From positions 29,995 through 93,994 of the forward strand of contig JABVXU010000206.1 of NCBI GenBank assembly GCA_013365365.1: a stretch of DNA of 64,000 nucleotides, written 5' to 3'. Positions 14,401-27,147 of this stretch are shown here, one piece after another. The position numbers and the translations under genes are program-made. The notes beneath the pieces were generated by a model. It ran no database searches, had not been told where the DNA came from, and was given only the letters and a program-made list of their open reading frames with translations. This DNA comes from Cruorifilaria tuberocauda (taxonomy: Eukaryota; Nematoda; Chromadorea; Rhabditida; Onchocercidae). How positions within the stretch are numbered: position 1 is the first letter of the stretch; each line of letters opens with the position of its first letter.

Positions 14401-14942
14401 CTTTTACTGGATGAAATCCATGAGAGAGGAGACGGAGTAAGCGGTGATAGCGTAGGGAAAGAGTGAGAGGTACGTGATAATCATGATTTGTAATCATGAA
14501 GATGAAAGTATCACCGCCTTTTCAAATGGAATAAAAGAAGCTTAAGTGGACAGAATGGGACACTTCGGACATTTTAGTGCCTTTCATTCGGTCTTCCGGA
14601 AATTGTGGGCCTAATATTAATTAATTTTCTTCCTCTCATTTTCGCTTTTTTCAAATCTAATTAATCAATTTGAGCGCTTAAAAAAAATTAATTTTTTCAG
14701 TTATGATATTTTCATTTCAGTTATGGATTATTGAAAAAAGGAAAAAAACAGAGAGAGAAAAAGTAAAAGAGAGAAGAAGTGAAAAAAAGGGAATTTTTTA
14801 TGAAAATTAGAATTTGAATTAAATCAATGATTTCAATTAATTTTTTTAATTTCTTTGTTCCGAAAATGATTTCTCTTTATTTCTTTTAGCGTATTTGATT
14901 AGAAAACTAATTCAATTTATTGCATTTTGGCATATTTGTTCG
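11477..14942. other. Intergenic AT-rich stretch between the C2 gene and the olfactomedin gene
   Basis: No exon is recognised. It holds a palindromic TTCCGGTTACCGGAA at 12223-12237, a pair of CGTGAGTTCACG-like motifs near 12690-12750 and a small inverted repeat, CATGATT-TGT-AATCATG, near 14484. The 14700-14780 part is rich in GAGA/AAAG tracts and lies just upstream of the next gene. Confidence 0.5.
12223..12237. repeat. Palindrome TTCCGGTTACCGGAA
   Basis: This 15-base odd palindrome is followed at once by another ACCGGAAA, so CCGG occurs three times in about 20 bases of otherwise CG-poor sequence. A close relative lies at 34893-34910. Confidence 0.6.
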
Positions 14943-17900
14943 ATGTCCTCTTACAATAAGCAGTTGTCCATTCCTTTGATTGTTGTTTTTCTTGCTACAA
15001 TTATATTTGCTGAAACAATAATTATTGGAATTTTACTACTACAACAGGTAGTTTTTTTCAATTTCAGTCACCTTTTGAATAATATGTAAAATAGAATTTT
15101 GTAAGAAAAATTACGAAAAGAAGAATTTAAAAAATTATTTGAAATTTCAGCCATCGAAATTGATTAATCATCAAAATGATACATGTGGACGAGTAGTAAA
15201 TCGCATGCGATACCGTCGTGAAATACGTGATATTAAAAATATCAATGAATGGGAATCCAGAGATTTATCATCTACGCTATACCTTCCAATTTATGCTCGA
15301 ATTTCGGTTGACTTAAATAATTTAAAAAAAAGAAACGAAAACTTTTATTTATTTTAAATATGAATTTCATAACCAAAGTCTTTATTATATTCAATTTTAT
15401 ATTATTTCAAAATAATTTAACAAATCTAAAATCATTAAAATCCGAAGTCAAAACAATTAAAAATATTTAATATCACGATTCATATATATATATATTAATA
15501 AATATAAGTATTTATTCATTTAAAAGTCAAAATTTTTATATTACTGTAAATAGTACGGTAGAATAAGATGACAACGATGTTTTAACATCCTATCATATTA
15601 ATTTCTCCCGAGATAGTTCCGGTAAATAACGGAATCGAAATTTTAGGATAAATCGTTGAAAGCTATTTGTGAGAAACGTAACAAAGAACGCAAGAAGCAT
15701 AAGTGGAAACATGCAAAAAATATCACAAACTATATCAGCAAACGGAAAAGCTTAAATGGACGAAGTAATGCATCGAAAATTTTTAGTCGTTAAAATCAGC
15801 TTTTATTGGATTGAAATTTCAAGCTAATCTGATCATGAAAGAATCTTATCACAAATCAATTTTGTTATAAATGAAACTATCTAATAAAAAAATTTCGCTC
15901 TTTAAAGTTAGCTTTTATTGCTGCATTATCGGAATTCCCATACCATCAGAATTGCTTGCAATCTAATCCAGAATTCGAAGATTGTTTTCCATAAAGATTA
16001 CTTACAACGCATGAGCAGCATGAAATAGAAGTGAAATTCATGGCACAGTAATACAGAAACATTTCATTTCATCATATTTTACCTTTTACTTGACTGTTTC
16101 ATCTAATTATGATCAAAACTGATATTGTACATGAATCCATGAATGAATTCTTTTAGTATTGTTTGCAAAAAGTCTTAATTTAATCAAAATTTCAATCTTA
16201 AAAATTTTTTTAAATTCTGAATCAGCGAAAGATTCTCAGGTTTGAAAATTTTTTCATTTCAAGAATTTTACCTCCTCAATTCCACGTCTTTTCCTTTTAC
16301 TCGCAATCTCTGTCGCTGCTATAATGTATGTATTTCTATAAATTATCTCAACTTCTAACATTATCCCTCATATCAGTTTTCTAGTAAACCTGCTACACTC
16401 ACCATTTTGACTCATATTAACTAGCTATTTATTCATGGCTAAAATAGAGTAGTTTTATAAGTCTGGCAAAAAATAGGACTTTTTTAAAATAGGCTTTTCT
16501 CCTCAATTTTCAGGCTGTGGTGTTATTAATTCGATTTCTCAACCGAATATTTTGGCTCGTCGCTTGAACAGAATTGGTGGAATTGTTCGGCATGGAACAC
16601 GTTGGTTTCAGGTTAAAATCTTTCCAAATTCATCAAAATTTTCAAATTTCATCATTTATTTCCGGTTGACATTTTGTCTTTGGGCAAGCCAGTACTTTTA
16701 TAAAAACTCATTAATTACTGCAATAAAGCATTCCCGAGTAATATATTAAAATTGACTTATATTCTTATTCCAAAATTGAAATAATATTTCAGTCATAAAT
16801 TTGTTGTATCATGTAAAATTCTACATTGCCACACATGAAAACTTAGTGTGTTGAAGTAGCATTTAAAAACGATTAATTTAATTATGATAAAATGCAGGTC
16901 TAAAACCTTAGTAGTGAAAGAAACTTGGAACCTTATAAAACCGAGAATTAGGATACCGAGGCTGTATTATGAATTATGTAATTTTGATAGGATGAAGAAA
17001 AATTTTCCCATATCTTAAATATATCACACTTGACAGAAGACGATGAATAAATTTGAAAGCTATTTTATTCCAAAAATACAATCTTCAACGAAACCTTATT
17101 AATAAATATCGTAGAAACTATTCGATATTTAGAATTAAATTAAAATTAAAATATATGCAATTGTTGCGCAAATCAAAATATTGCAGTTGATAAAACTAAT
17201 TTCTAATACTTTAATTTCTCAGTTATTTCTTTGCTGAAATTCTCGACAAATACGAAATATAAATCCATTTGCAAAAACTTGCAAAATTTTATTTTAACTA
17301 CAAAATAATAGGAATTTTAGACTGAATACGCGTTGGGATATAATGTTTTTGAATATTGCAACGTAACTGATTTGCGATCTTCGCATCCCTCTGCGATTCA
17401 TTCATTGGATATTGCTCGATTTGACGGTACGGACAATACCGCATGTGATGGAAATAATTTCATTTATTACGCATCATCGACATCGCATATTTACTCGTAT
17501 CGAACTGATGAAAAAAGTTCGAAAAGTGTTGCAATTAGTGCTTCAAAAGTTTGTTTTCAAACTTTAAATTTTACTTAAAATGTTAGAAAATCGAGAGAAG
17601 ACATGCACCGCGAATGCATGTTTTCCTTTTATTTATAACAAATGCAAAAACGTAATTTCATCTGCAAAGATTTGCAAATTTCAAGAAAATTATTCCCTTT
17701 CGAAGTCAAATAGCTAGCTTCAGCTATATAGCTGCATTGCCGGAATTATTGTCTTTAAAAGTTTGTTTTCAAAATTTAAATTTATATCCAAAATTATCCG
17801 TTGTAGTGAGCAAGATGAATTTCACGCATAAAATTCACACACAACATCAAAATATCTAGAATAGTTTGAAGAGACAGTCAACCAAACAACCATACCTTCA

Positions 17901-19274
17901 TCTGGATTCTGATTCCTGATTCCGGACGCATAGCCTTATTTTTGTTTTCAGTATATTTATTCATTATTGCCATTAGATGAATTAGGCTAAAATTCGTTCT
18001 TGTGGCGAATTTTCTATGTCAATTTGACGTTGATATTTATGGCATAGACAATAATGAATTCTGAAACGATCGACGTATCATTGAGTTGATATGAATTCAT
18101 GCATATCAGTTCAAGCCAAAGATAACAATCGGCTTTCACAATCTTTATAATGAACAAAATTCTCAGTCAGTCATTGCCACATATCATCATGAAAAACTGA
18201 CCACTGACCATATGGTACAATGACATTACGCCGTATGTCCACTCTGGGAGTTTTAAAGTAGAAATACGATTTCTTGATAAATAATATGAAAATCAGCAAT
18301 GCTTTCTTGTGGGAAGGTAAAAGGAGAAAATTTTATTACAAATAATTTTTCAATTTTTCGGAAATTATTTTTCTCAATTTGGAGAGCTAATCTATTTCGA
18401 TAAGCGCATTTTGCTTAGATCGAAATTTTAGAAATGATTTTTTGTTTTGATCAAATAGAAGAGTTCTCTTATTCCACTTGATCGCTCTTAATTATCACTT
18501 GATCAATTCGTTCATTTCAATTTACGCTCCCATTATCTTCCACTTTGCAAAGAAAGAAAACCTGAAATAAACATTTCGGCTCATTCATATTTTTCCATAA
18601 AATTTAAGGGAATGAGTGAAAAGCAATAAAGAATTTATCGACAAGGAAAATTTATCGTACATCATAACTAAAATATTAAAATCGATTTAGTAATTCAACG
18701 AATTTTTGTAGTAAGAAGTATTTTATGTTTCGGTTTTATTATGGTTCTCTTGGTTTTTTTGGTTGTTTTTTATTTTTTTGGTCCTTTCTTCACTTTTAAT
18801 TATTATGGTGTTGTTGGTTTAAATTTTGGTGATAATTTACAGTGAGTTTAAAAACTTGAAAATTTTCAGATTCCAATTTACAAATCTTCTCATTCGTTTA
18901 TGGATTTGGAAAATGACGGCAATCATTTATGGATTCTGTATCATTCCGCTCCAGACGGTATTTTGAAAGCGTCGTTACGTGATTGCATGTCACTTACGGA
19001 ACGTAAATCCTGGATTTTGCAATTTCTGGACACAAAAACAGTGGTGAATGGATTCATTGCTTGCAATCATTTGTACACAATAACTCAAAATGTCACCTCA
19101 AATATTTTGAATATTATTTATGATTTCGGTACTGATAAGTTTTTCGATAACATTCCACAAATAGGTAGTTGGAAACGATACGGTATACCGTCTAGTGTAC
19201 AGTATGATCACACAACAAAAACTATTAATATTTTCGATAATGGTATTATTTACAGTATTGCAGTACAAATGTAA
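14943..19274 (+). CDS. Type II membrane olfactomedin-domain protein (colmedin/gliomedin class)
   Basis: Exons seen are 14943-15047, 15151 to about 15306, 16514-16611, 17321-17548 and 18870-19274 (TAA). The start is the ATG at 14943. It gives a short cytoplasmic MSSYNKQLSIPL, a membrane helix at about residues 13-33 (IVVFLATIIFAETIIIGILL) and then an Arg-rich stalk (GRVVNRMRYRREIRD), the layout of a type II protein. The last three exons form the olfactomedin domain: CGVINSISQPNILARR matches the conserved 'CG-I' start, and NHLWILYHS, ACNHLYTI and SVQYDHTTKTINIFDNG fit its propeller motifs. C. elegans UNC-122 and COF-2 have this topology plus Gly-X-Y repeats; no collagen triplets are visible here. 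The 16514 exon needs one incoming base while the 15306 end is phase 0, so at least one stalk exon between 15307 and 16513 is missing from the model. AATAAA at 19273-19278 overlaps the stop. Confidence 0.8.
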
Positions 19275-19278
19275 TAAA
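19273..19278 (+). terminator. AATAAA poly(A) signal overlapping the stop codon
   Basis: The olfactomedin gene ends ATG TAA TAAAG, and AATAAA starts at the second base of the stop codon. This implies a very short 3' UTR if used. Confidence 0.5.
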
Positions 19279-20861
19279 GTAACTGAAAAAAAAGTAATTT
19301 ATAGGTTATTAATTTGTAGTAGCACTTTACACCTAAGCAAATATTACAGTAGTTCTGATGCAATACTTAAAAATTCCAAATACAATTAGACAATATGGTC
19401 ATTATCGATTTCGAATATTTGGCTTTTAATTATTTTTTTTCTTCTCAAACATGCATGTTATATTTGTTTTGAAAAATTTATTTTTGATTTCTCACTTTTT
19501 GCCTTCGGCATTTAATTAAAAAAATAATTAATTTAAGAATGCTTCATCGATGAATTTTACAAACACACTAAACTATTGATATTGTATACTTTTACACGAT
19601 TAATAAGTCATGAATGATCTTGATTCGTAGTGTTACTTAAATTTATTCTCGTCTAAAGTTACGTGTTATCTCATGCTAATGAACGATGTTAATCGAACTT
19701 AATTTCTAAACTATTTTAAATTCTTCGAAATTATCATTCGCTCATACCAAATGAATCATCGTTGAAGAGTAGGAATTAAAATTACCATGATTTGTGACAT
19801 TTTATGAGAACTTCATTAATTCTTTCAGGTAAAATTCATGTTGGTTAGATGAAAATGATTGATTTTCGAGTACCAATGCATTTTGTTTTTACCGCAATTT
19901 TGTTTTGAATTAGGTTAATTGAACAGGAAAAGTGAAGATAATTGTGAACATGATCAATAGTAATTTTAAAATTCAACCCAAATTTTCGAACAATTTTCCT
20001 CTTTGTTATCGAAATATAATTAATTGTTATTAACAAATTATTCCAAATTATTCGAATAAATTAGAAATGTCAAACTTTGTTCAATTGATAATATCTATGA
20101 AATTATCTTCATTTTACTAAAATTTTTCAGATTAGTCATACCCAAAAAAAAATTTTTTTTCAACAAAGACAACAACAAAAAACAAAAAATCGATACCGTC
20201 AATGCTTAAACTTTAATTATTGAAAAGTTGAATTAGATATTTCTCATCCAAATCCTCATAAAGTCTGTTCGAATATTACTTTTTCATAGTAACTGTAGTA
20301 AATTTTTACAGTAATAGTAAGTTTTTATAATACATGATTATTTTATATAGTATAGATTTTTTACAGTAAAAAAGTTAATGAGTTTAAATCATTCGATCTA
20401 TTAATTAATCATTATTATTTATTTCATTCCTTTACTATTTTTCTATTATTCTAATATCGATAAGAGATGGCTTAATTTGCGTGTACTCATAAATTCGTAT
20501 CCATTATATAGAGAGAATTCAATCATAAAAGATTGATAAGGAATTATAGCTACTTGCTAAAATTCAATTTCAGCTACTTTGTTCTAGCAACTTACGACCA
20601 ATTATTACTCACTCGTTCATTGTTATTATAATCAAAAGTTATACCTCCCGTTATTTCTTTTATCTTATTTATGAATTTCTAAAACTTTCATTTTAAAGAA
20701 AATAGCCAAACAGAAAGAAAGGAAGACTTCTTCATTCAATACAAAATGATAGTGCAAAATTTTCTTCCGTTACTCAAACCATCAATTAATTATATGACTG
20801 AAATTAAATTCGATCAAGAAAATAATCTACCATAATACTCTCGTATTTACCGGATTATTAC

Positions 20862-20886
20862 CATTATTATTATTATTATTATTATT
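20862..20886. repeat. (ATT)n microsatellite
   Basis: About eight ATT units in a row, flanked by AT-rich sequence. Confidence 0.85.
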
Positions 20887-22260
20887 GTTTTCGATTTTTC
20901 ATAGTATTTTTGAAATCAATTGTATTCTATATTGAAAGTATTTTTTAAATTATTACATAAATTTTCTTTTTCGTTACTTTTTCATGCATTTTGGAAATTA
21001 TTTTCAAAGTTATTTCCATTTCGTAACACTTTCATACATTTTTCCAATGGAATTGTATAATTTGATTGCAGGCAATCAGAATGCAAGCATATATTTTAAA
21101 TTGATTGATTGAATTCAACAATCGATGATGCTATTTAGCTATAATGCCATTTGAATGAAATTTAGGCTAACTTATTCAACGAACCCTTTAAGTGTCGATG
21201 ATTTTCATTCCTCATAAATGAACGTATGATTTATCAGTGCTTACATAATCGTTTTTTTTTTTCGAATGATATGATTACATTTCTATTATTCCTTCTTGTC
21301 TTTTCCCTTTTCGTCCTTTCAAATGTAAACATGCCCATATGAATGCTGAAATAGTATTTCACAGTTTAACAAGTATTGATCAAATGTAAAAATTGAAAAT
21401 GTAAAAATTATTTTGAAGATGAAATGAAATTTATGGAGCAATAAATTAAACTAGAAAAATAAATTTTTTTTTTTAATTTTTACAATACTAAGAATTACAC
21501 ACAGTGATTAATTAATAGTTATAAATTTTATTGTAGTAAAGTAAATTCGCATGTTGTAAAGTAAAACGTAAATAATAGACAATTATTGCAAACGCATGGA
21601 AATATTAAAAAAACTGATTTTTCCTTTTCATTAAAATAAAAAAAAGTAATTAAATTTTCTGCAATAAGTTTTATCGAAGTGAAAAATACTTCGATAAGCT
21701 TTTTTTTCCTCTTTACCTTTCTTCATTTCAATATCATTGTATTATTTAATAATTGTTACGCTAATCTACCGTTCATGCTAAACATCAATTTCAGCAACTT
21801 CACCAAAAAATTTAGTAATTATTTTCCAAATGAGTAAACGAATAAATAAGTAAATGAGTAAATCCCAAAAGTGATTATTGTTTATATTTCAATCAATTAT
21901 TACATTCATTCCTAATAGCGTTTATTACGATTATTACTGTAACTATAGTAATTATTACAAGTTATTATCATTATTACATTGTTGTATTTATTATTCGATT
22001 AACTCGTTTACTTGTTTGAATGATTTCTTTATTTCCGTCTTTATGCCATTTCTTTTTCAGTTTTATCATGCTTTGTCAATCTTATCATGCTTTGATAGTA
22101 ATTGCTCGATATTCTCTTCCAAGTGTTAAATTAGTTATTTTGATCGTTTACGTTTATTTCTAAACTATGAAATAACAAGTTTTACAATTTCCTTCTTTTT
22201 CAATATTCTCAGGTTGTATTTGAAGAGAATGTTCGTAACAAGGAACGATCATTTCTTCTT

Positions 22261-22275
22261 TCTTTCTCTTCTCTT

Positions 22276-22310
<35 letters not shown>
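22261..22310. repeat. CT microsatellite
   Basis: TTCTCTTCTCTT-type sequence passes into a pure (CT)n tract at about 22280-22307. It is complementary in composition to the GA tract about 420 bases downstream. Confidence 0.9.
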
Positions 22311-22312
<2 letters not shown>

Positions 22313-22725
22313 TTGTATTGATAAGAATTTACAAACAAAATGAATCCTTTTCCGCATTTCTTACTCACTTTTTTATTTTTCACAAAATAATATTAAAGAA
22401 TATAATTTGTTATCACTGTAAAATATTCACTGAAAGATAAGAATGTTGCAATTAACTTAGCTTAATCTTTTCTCAAATGCTTCTTCAGATCTCATAATGT
22501 TACAATGTATGAAATGAATTAAATTAAAATAAAACTTATCATGATAAACAAAGAGATTAAATTCCATTCAAATATTATATTTGACAAAAGGAATTTTAAA
22601 GAATGAAAATAAATTTCCAATTTTCAATGTTTTATATTAGAAATTAAAATTGTTTAATTCTCGAATACACTTGCTTTCGACAACTTTTATTATTGCATTC
22701 CGTTAAATTGTTATAAGAGAGGTAG

Positions 22726-22800
22726 AGAAAGAGAGAGGGAGAAGAAGAGGGAGAGAGAGAGAGAGAGAGGAGAGGAGGGAGCGGAGAAAAAGGGAGAAGC
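22726..22800. repeat. GA-rich tract with pure (GA)n core
   Basis: A purine-only tract of GAGAGG/GAAGAG units has a pure (GA)n core at about 22760-22779. With the CT tract at 22261-22310 it can form an inverted pair about 400 bases apart. Confidence 0.9.
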
Positions 22801-23172
22801 GGATAGAAATAAATTGATTTTCTGGAAATTTCTGGAAAAGAAAAGAACAAAATTTAACAACATAGAAATAAGCAGCACAGCCTACCTCCTACCAACGTCC
22901 GAAATCATCACTATACCTTTTGATTTACAACCATAATGTTGTACGTATCAACTCCTAATGGAACTTACTTAACGTTAACTCAATGAATAAATTCACCGGT
23001 AGATCGTCGATGGCGGGAAAGGCTGGGATATTTCTTTTTGGTTAATTTAAGTTTGAATTATAATTCCCGCTCTAATTTGAATTCATTTAAAATTTCTGAA
23101 CAATAATACTAGATAATAGAGAGAGAGATTTGAAGTGGGAAATATTTTCCTTCAAAGAAAATAATAATTGAG

Positions 23173-23403
23173 ATGGTGAGAAGAGTTAGAAAATCGATAT
23201 ATCACCAGTTTAGGCAGTGGAAGTGCGATCGTTTCAGATTTCTATTACACGAAATGGATAATATTTGGGGATGGTTTTACGAAGGGTCACAGATTCATGC
23301 AACGGTCATATGGTTGCACCATTATCGTCATTATCGGATGGATTATTACACTGAAACAACGCTGAAAAGCTATCGGCAATCATTTCTGATAAGTAATTAT
23401 TGA
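23173..23403 (+). CDS. Possible small ORF or exon, unrecognised
   Basis: An ATG-initiated frame of 76 codons (starting MVRRVRKSIYHQF) is open here. A second frame on the same strand is also open over nearly the same interval and contains a hydrophobic run, CTIIVIIGWIITL. Local GC is higher than in the flanks, which is exon-like. No domain is recognised and no splice partners are evident. It could be a 5' exon of the downstream hydroxylase locus, a separate small gene, or chance. Confidence 0.2.
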   Translation: MVRRVRKSIYHQFRQWKCDRFRFLLHEMDNIWGWFYEGSQIHATVIWLHHYRHYRMDYYTETTLKSYRQSFLISNY

Positions 23404-23887
23404 TCTCTCTGTTAATCTTAATCAATATTGTTATTCCTGATATACTGATATATACATTTAAATCTTTGATTATTATTATTAACTATCACTTTTATCATAT
23501 AAGTTTCACTTGCACTATTCCTTCATAATTATTTAATTACCTACTAACTGTTTATTAATTATCTGCTTTATATTATTCACTACTTATTTACCAGTATTTT
23601 TTATTCCTATCAGCGTACTTACATCATTTATTGTTTTTTGATTTACTTGTTCATTCATTCATTCAGTCATTCTTCTTCTATTATATTTGTTACTTATATG
23701 TTCATAAATTTTTTACGCATTCAACGATTTAATAATTTAATGCTGCGCGATTGCATTTTTAAGTATAAATTTATTACGGCTTTAATTGATTGAAAAATTT
23801 ACACAACTTTTATCATTTAGCATTTAAATTTTCGATATACTCATATTGTTCGTACCGTATCTATCAGTGACATATAATGATAATCTT

Positions 23888-23894
23888 CATTCAG
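23888..23894 (+). other. Candidate spliced-leader acceptor for the hydroxylase gene
   Basis: A CATTCAG acceptor-like site ends at 23894, 27 bases before the ATG at 23922, and no upstream coding exon is evident. This is the pattern of a trans-spliced nematode 5' UTR. Confidence 0.4.
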
Positions 23895-23921
23895 GATATC
23901 TCATTTCGATAAGTCCAAGTG

Positions 23922-26900
23922 ATGATAGTGAATGATGCTGAGAGCGATAATCTGAGAGCAGATAAGGATATCAAGAAATTTTGTAACTTACGAGAACGAC
24001 CGTTATTATTACGATTTAATGGAATATTATATGATATAGCATTGTTTGCATCGAAACATCCTGGTGGACAGAAGGTTTCTTCAATTTATTTTTGTTTTTG
24101 TTATTGTTATTTTCTTTGAGATATTTCAAACGAAAGAGATTTAAATTAGAAAATAAATTTATGCAGTAATTTTGTGAAATCAATTTTGGGAAAGCAAATA
24201 GGATAATGAAAGGTATCATCAAATCATTCCACCAATCGAAGTGATCTAACAGTAACCTTGTAAAGCATTCAATATATGAATACTGCATAATTTTATCTGG
24301 CGCTGTGAGTATTGCGTAGAAAATTGTCGTAGAATTTAAACAGTATCATACCAGAAGTCATATTTAGAGAAAACTGACTTTTGTGTCATGTTTTAAATAT
24401 TTGATCAAAGGGAAATAACCAAAGATAAGTGAAGATAAGGATAAGCTATTATTATAATTGAAGGTAATAATTATAAACATACAATGATGTAATGTTTTTG
24501 TGATTGTATATTGATAAATTTTTTTTTATTATTTTGTTCAGGTACTTAAACATTTAGCTGGTGAAGATATTGATGAATATATGAATGGTAGTAAGCGTAT
24601 CCTTGGTGTTAAACATGCACATTCAGCAGCTGCTTATCGAATACTGAAAAAATATGCCGTCGACAATCGTTACGAGGTTTATTGCTTTGGTTAAAATATA
24701 TTATATGTTTCAGATTTCTCTAAAAGTAATAAGCATTTTGATAAATGATATATGTTTTCTTTTCCTTAGAGCTAAATAATTTTTCGACATAAAAATGACT
24801 GATTGTAAATGATAGTAGTTTTCTATCGGAACTTTCTTATAGCTGATATATCCAAATTTCAAGTCATGATTGAGAGCAGTCAGAAAGTGAGTATTAGTCA
24901 CTTTGCTGGTATATGATAGTTGTCGATAATATTTGAATATGAATGATAATTTATTAATGACATTGTTCAATTAAATACTGGAAAATTAAATAAGAAATAT
25001 TTATCAGATTCGGTGAAGCAAGATGTTATCAACTGCGTAGTGCAATATTTCGAATTTTAATTAAAATAATCACTATTCAAATTCAAATTTGTTGAAAATT
25101 TCTATGCCTCTGAAATCTCGTGGAAGAAAGTTATCATTTAAGATGGAATGAGTTTGCATATTATATCACTCCCGGATGCTACAGGTGGCAGAAATTCTAG
25201 ATATTAATCGAGGTTCCAGACCATTTGTGACTTTAATTTATACCAGAAAATTTTGATAAAAATTTGAATATTACTTAACAAGTTACCAATGTGATAGTAT
25301 ACTTGTAATGAATTTTCAATCTTTGTTTTTGAAGGGAGACGATGAATTATTATCTAATAAGCCGATTTTAAATAAGGTTGGCTATTTGGGTGATCGATAT
25401 TGGACTTGGATCCATCAACCATACGATGGGACACTTCGATTGTTCGAATCAGATTTTCTGGAGAATATGACTAGAACAAGTTGGTGGATAGTACCACTTG
25501 TTTGGTTGCCTTTGGTAATCATTTTCACAATGCGCGCTTTCACAATAATTTTCGAACGCTATGGTGATTTTTGCTCCCATTCTTAAAATACATTTTTTTT
25601 AATGATTAAATTTCCAATTACAGTAAAGTCATCATCAATAATTAATTAGAGACCAAGTTTCGTTATCTTAATTGCGTAGAATTTATTTCTGAAATATATT
25701 TCTATATCTGTTTTAAATATAAAATAATGCTCCGAGTATGATTTTAAGAAATTTATGACATCGACTTAAGAGAAACTTGGAGGCATTCTATATATCGATT
25801 ACATGTAGTGTTCTGAAACAATGATTTTGTTAAATTTCCAAAATTTTCTGATATTTTCTAATATATAAATTTCTGATATCTTATTTATTGATGCTTCATC
25901 TCATGCTTATATTTGCAGAATTTTTGTACGGCCTTATTATTTGGACAATCTTTTTTACATTAGGTGTTCTTGCATGGACTCTTCTGGAATATCTCCTTCA
26001 TCGTTTTGCATTCCACTGGAAACCGAATCCAGAATCACGGTTTCAAATCACGTTGCATTTCCTATTGCATGGTTTGCATCATAAAGTTAGATTTTCAAAT
26101 ATTTTCTCATTTTTCGTTACAAATTCATGTCCTTTTCGTTCTCAATTATTCTTTCTACAAAGCACTGATTTATTAATAATTGCTGTGAAAGTTTTATTGT
26201 AAATGATTTTCTTACTTTTAAATGTAAAATTATTCAGACTTCCACACTTCTCATCCGATTGATTTTGTTAACCGAAAAATTTTTTCGGTTTAAATCCATG
26301 AAACTTAAACATTCAATTTCGATTAAATAATGAATATTCCGAAGAGGAGTAAGCTATGAACTTATCATTTATAAAGAAGTAATATTTTCCAGACACCAAT
26401 GGACGGTGATCGTTTGGTTTTCCCGCCAGTGCCGGCAGCTCCGATTGTTGCACTTTTTTATTATCTATATACTTCGTTACTCCCCTACGAGGTATTTTGT
26501 TGTTTTGGAGCTGGTAAACTGTTTGGTTATGTCATTTACGACTGTTCACATTACTATTTTCATCATGCCGATCCGTTGCCAGGAACAAATCTACACTTTC
26601 GAAAAGCCTATCATAATAATCATCATTTCAAACATTTCGACCTAGGTATATTTTACTTCAATTTTTAGTTTTTTTATAATGATCTCCATTCCTGTTTATA
26701 AAATACGCCGCTTTTTTATAAATGGAAAACTAAATCAAATTGATGAAATAATAGCGAAATAAGGACTCTCTGCTTGGTTTCATCTCATGTACTCAATGAA
26801 AGATAATTGAAATTTATGCAATTTTCGTATTTAGAACTCACAATATTACCGTTTGTTCTATTATCCATTTTTTGGTGCAACATAGCATAACCCTAACAAT

Positions 26901-27147
26901 CTTTTCTTGTTTTCTAAAGATATAGTTAATTTTTTCATTCTCTTTTTATATCGTTTTTTTTTATTGGAGGAAGTTACATAAGGGGTTTTTTTTGGCCTAG
27001 ATTTTTGGGAAATATTAGGAAACAATTTTGCCAAAAAAGTGTAGTAAAGGGTAACAGACTTTCAAACTTCTTTTTTTTTTAGCTTTTGGGATATCGACTG
27101 TTTTATGGGATTATGTTTTTAACACAGTTGGCGCAGGGCCACTATGA
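23922..27147 (+). CDS. fath-1: Fatty acid 2-hydroxylase (cytochrome b5 + di-iron hydroxylase)
   Basis: Six exons with fully consistent phases: 23922-24074, 24542-24676, 25335-25563, 25919-26085, 26393-26645 and 27083-27147 (TGA), giving 333 residues (human FA2H is 372). The enzyme puts a 2-hydroxyl on fatty acids destined for ceramides in the ER membrane, using electrons delivered through its own b5 domain. Residues 1-95 are the cytochrome b5 domain, with heme ligand motif HPGG (46-49) and the second His in HAHSAAAY (His78). Residues about 150-333 are the membrane hydroxylase. The His clusters that bind the metal pair are all present: HRFAFH (200-205), HFLLHGLHH (219-227), HYYFHH (281-286) and YHNNHH (301-306). 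The family tail GISTVLWDYVFNT is intact. The first ATG in frame gives the expected N-terminus. There is no sign of decay. The symbol follows the C. elegans orthologue. Confidence 0.93.

Larger units (their letters stand above)
19279..23887. other. Intergenic stretch with simple repeats
   Basis: No supported gene lies here. It contains an (ATT)n run, a CT tract, a GA tract and a possible exon at 23173-23403, described separately. The 22860-23030 part is somewhat less AT-rich, but no exon structure could be assigned to it. Confidence 0.45.
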
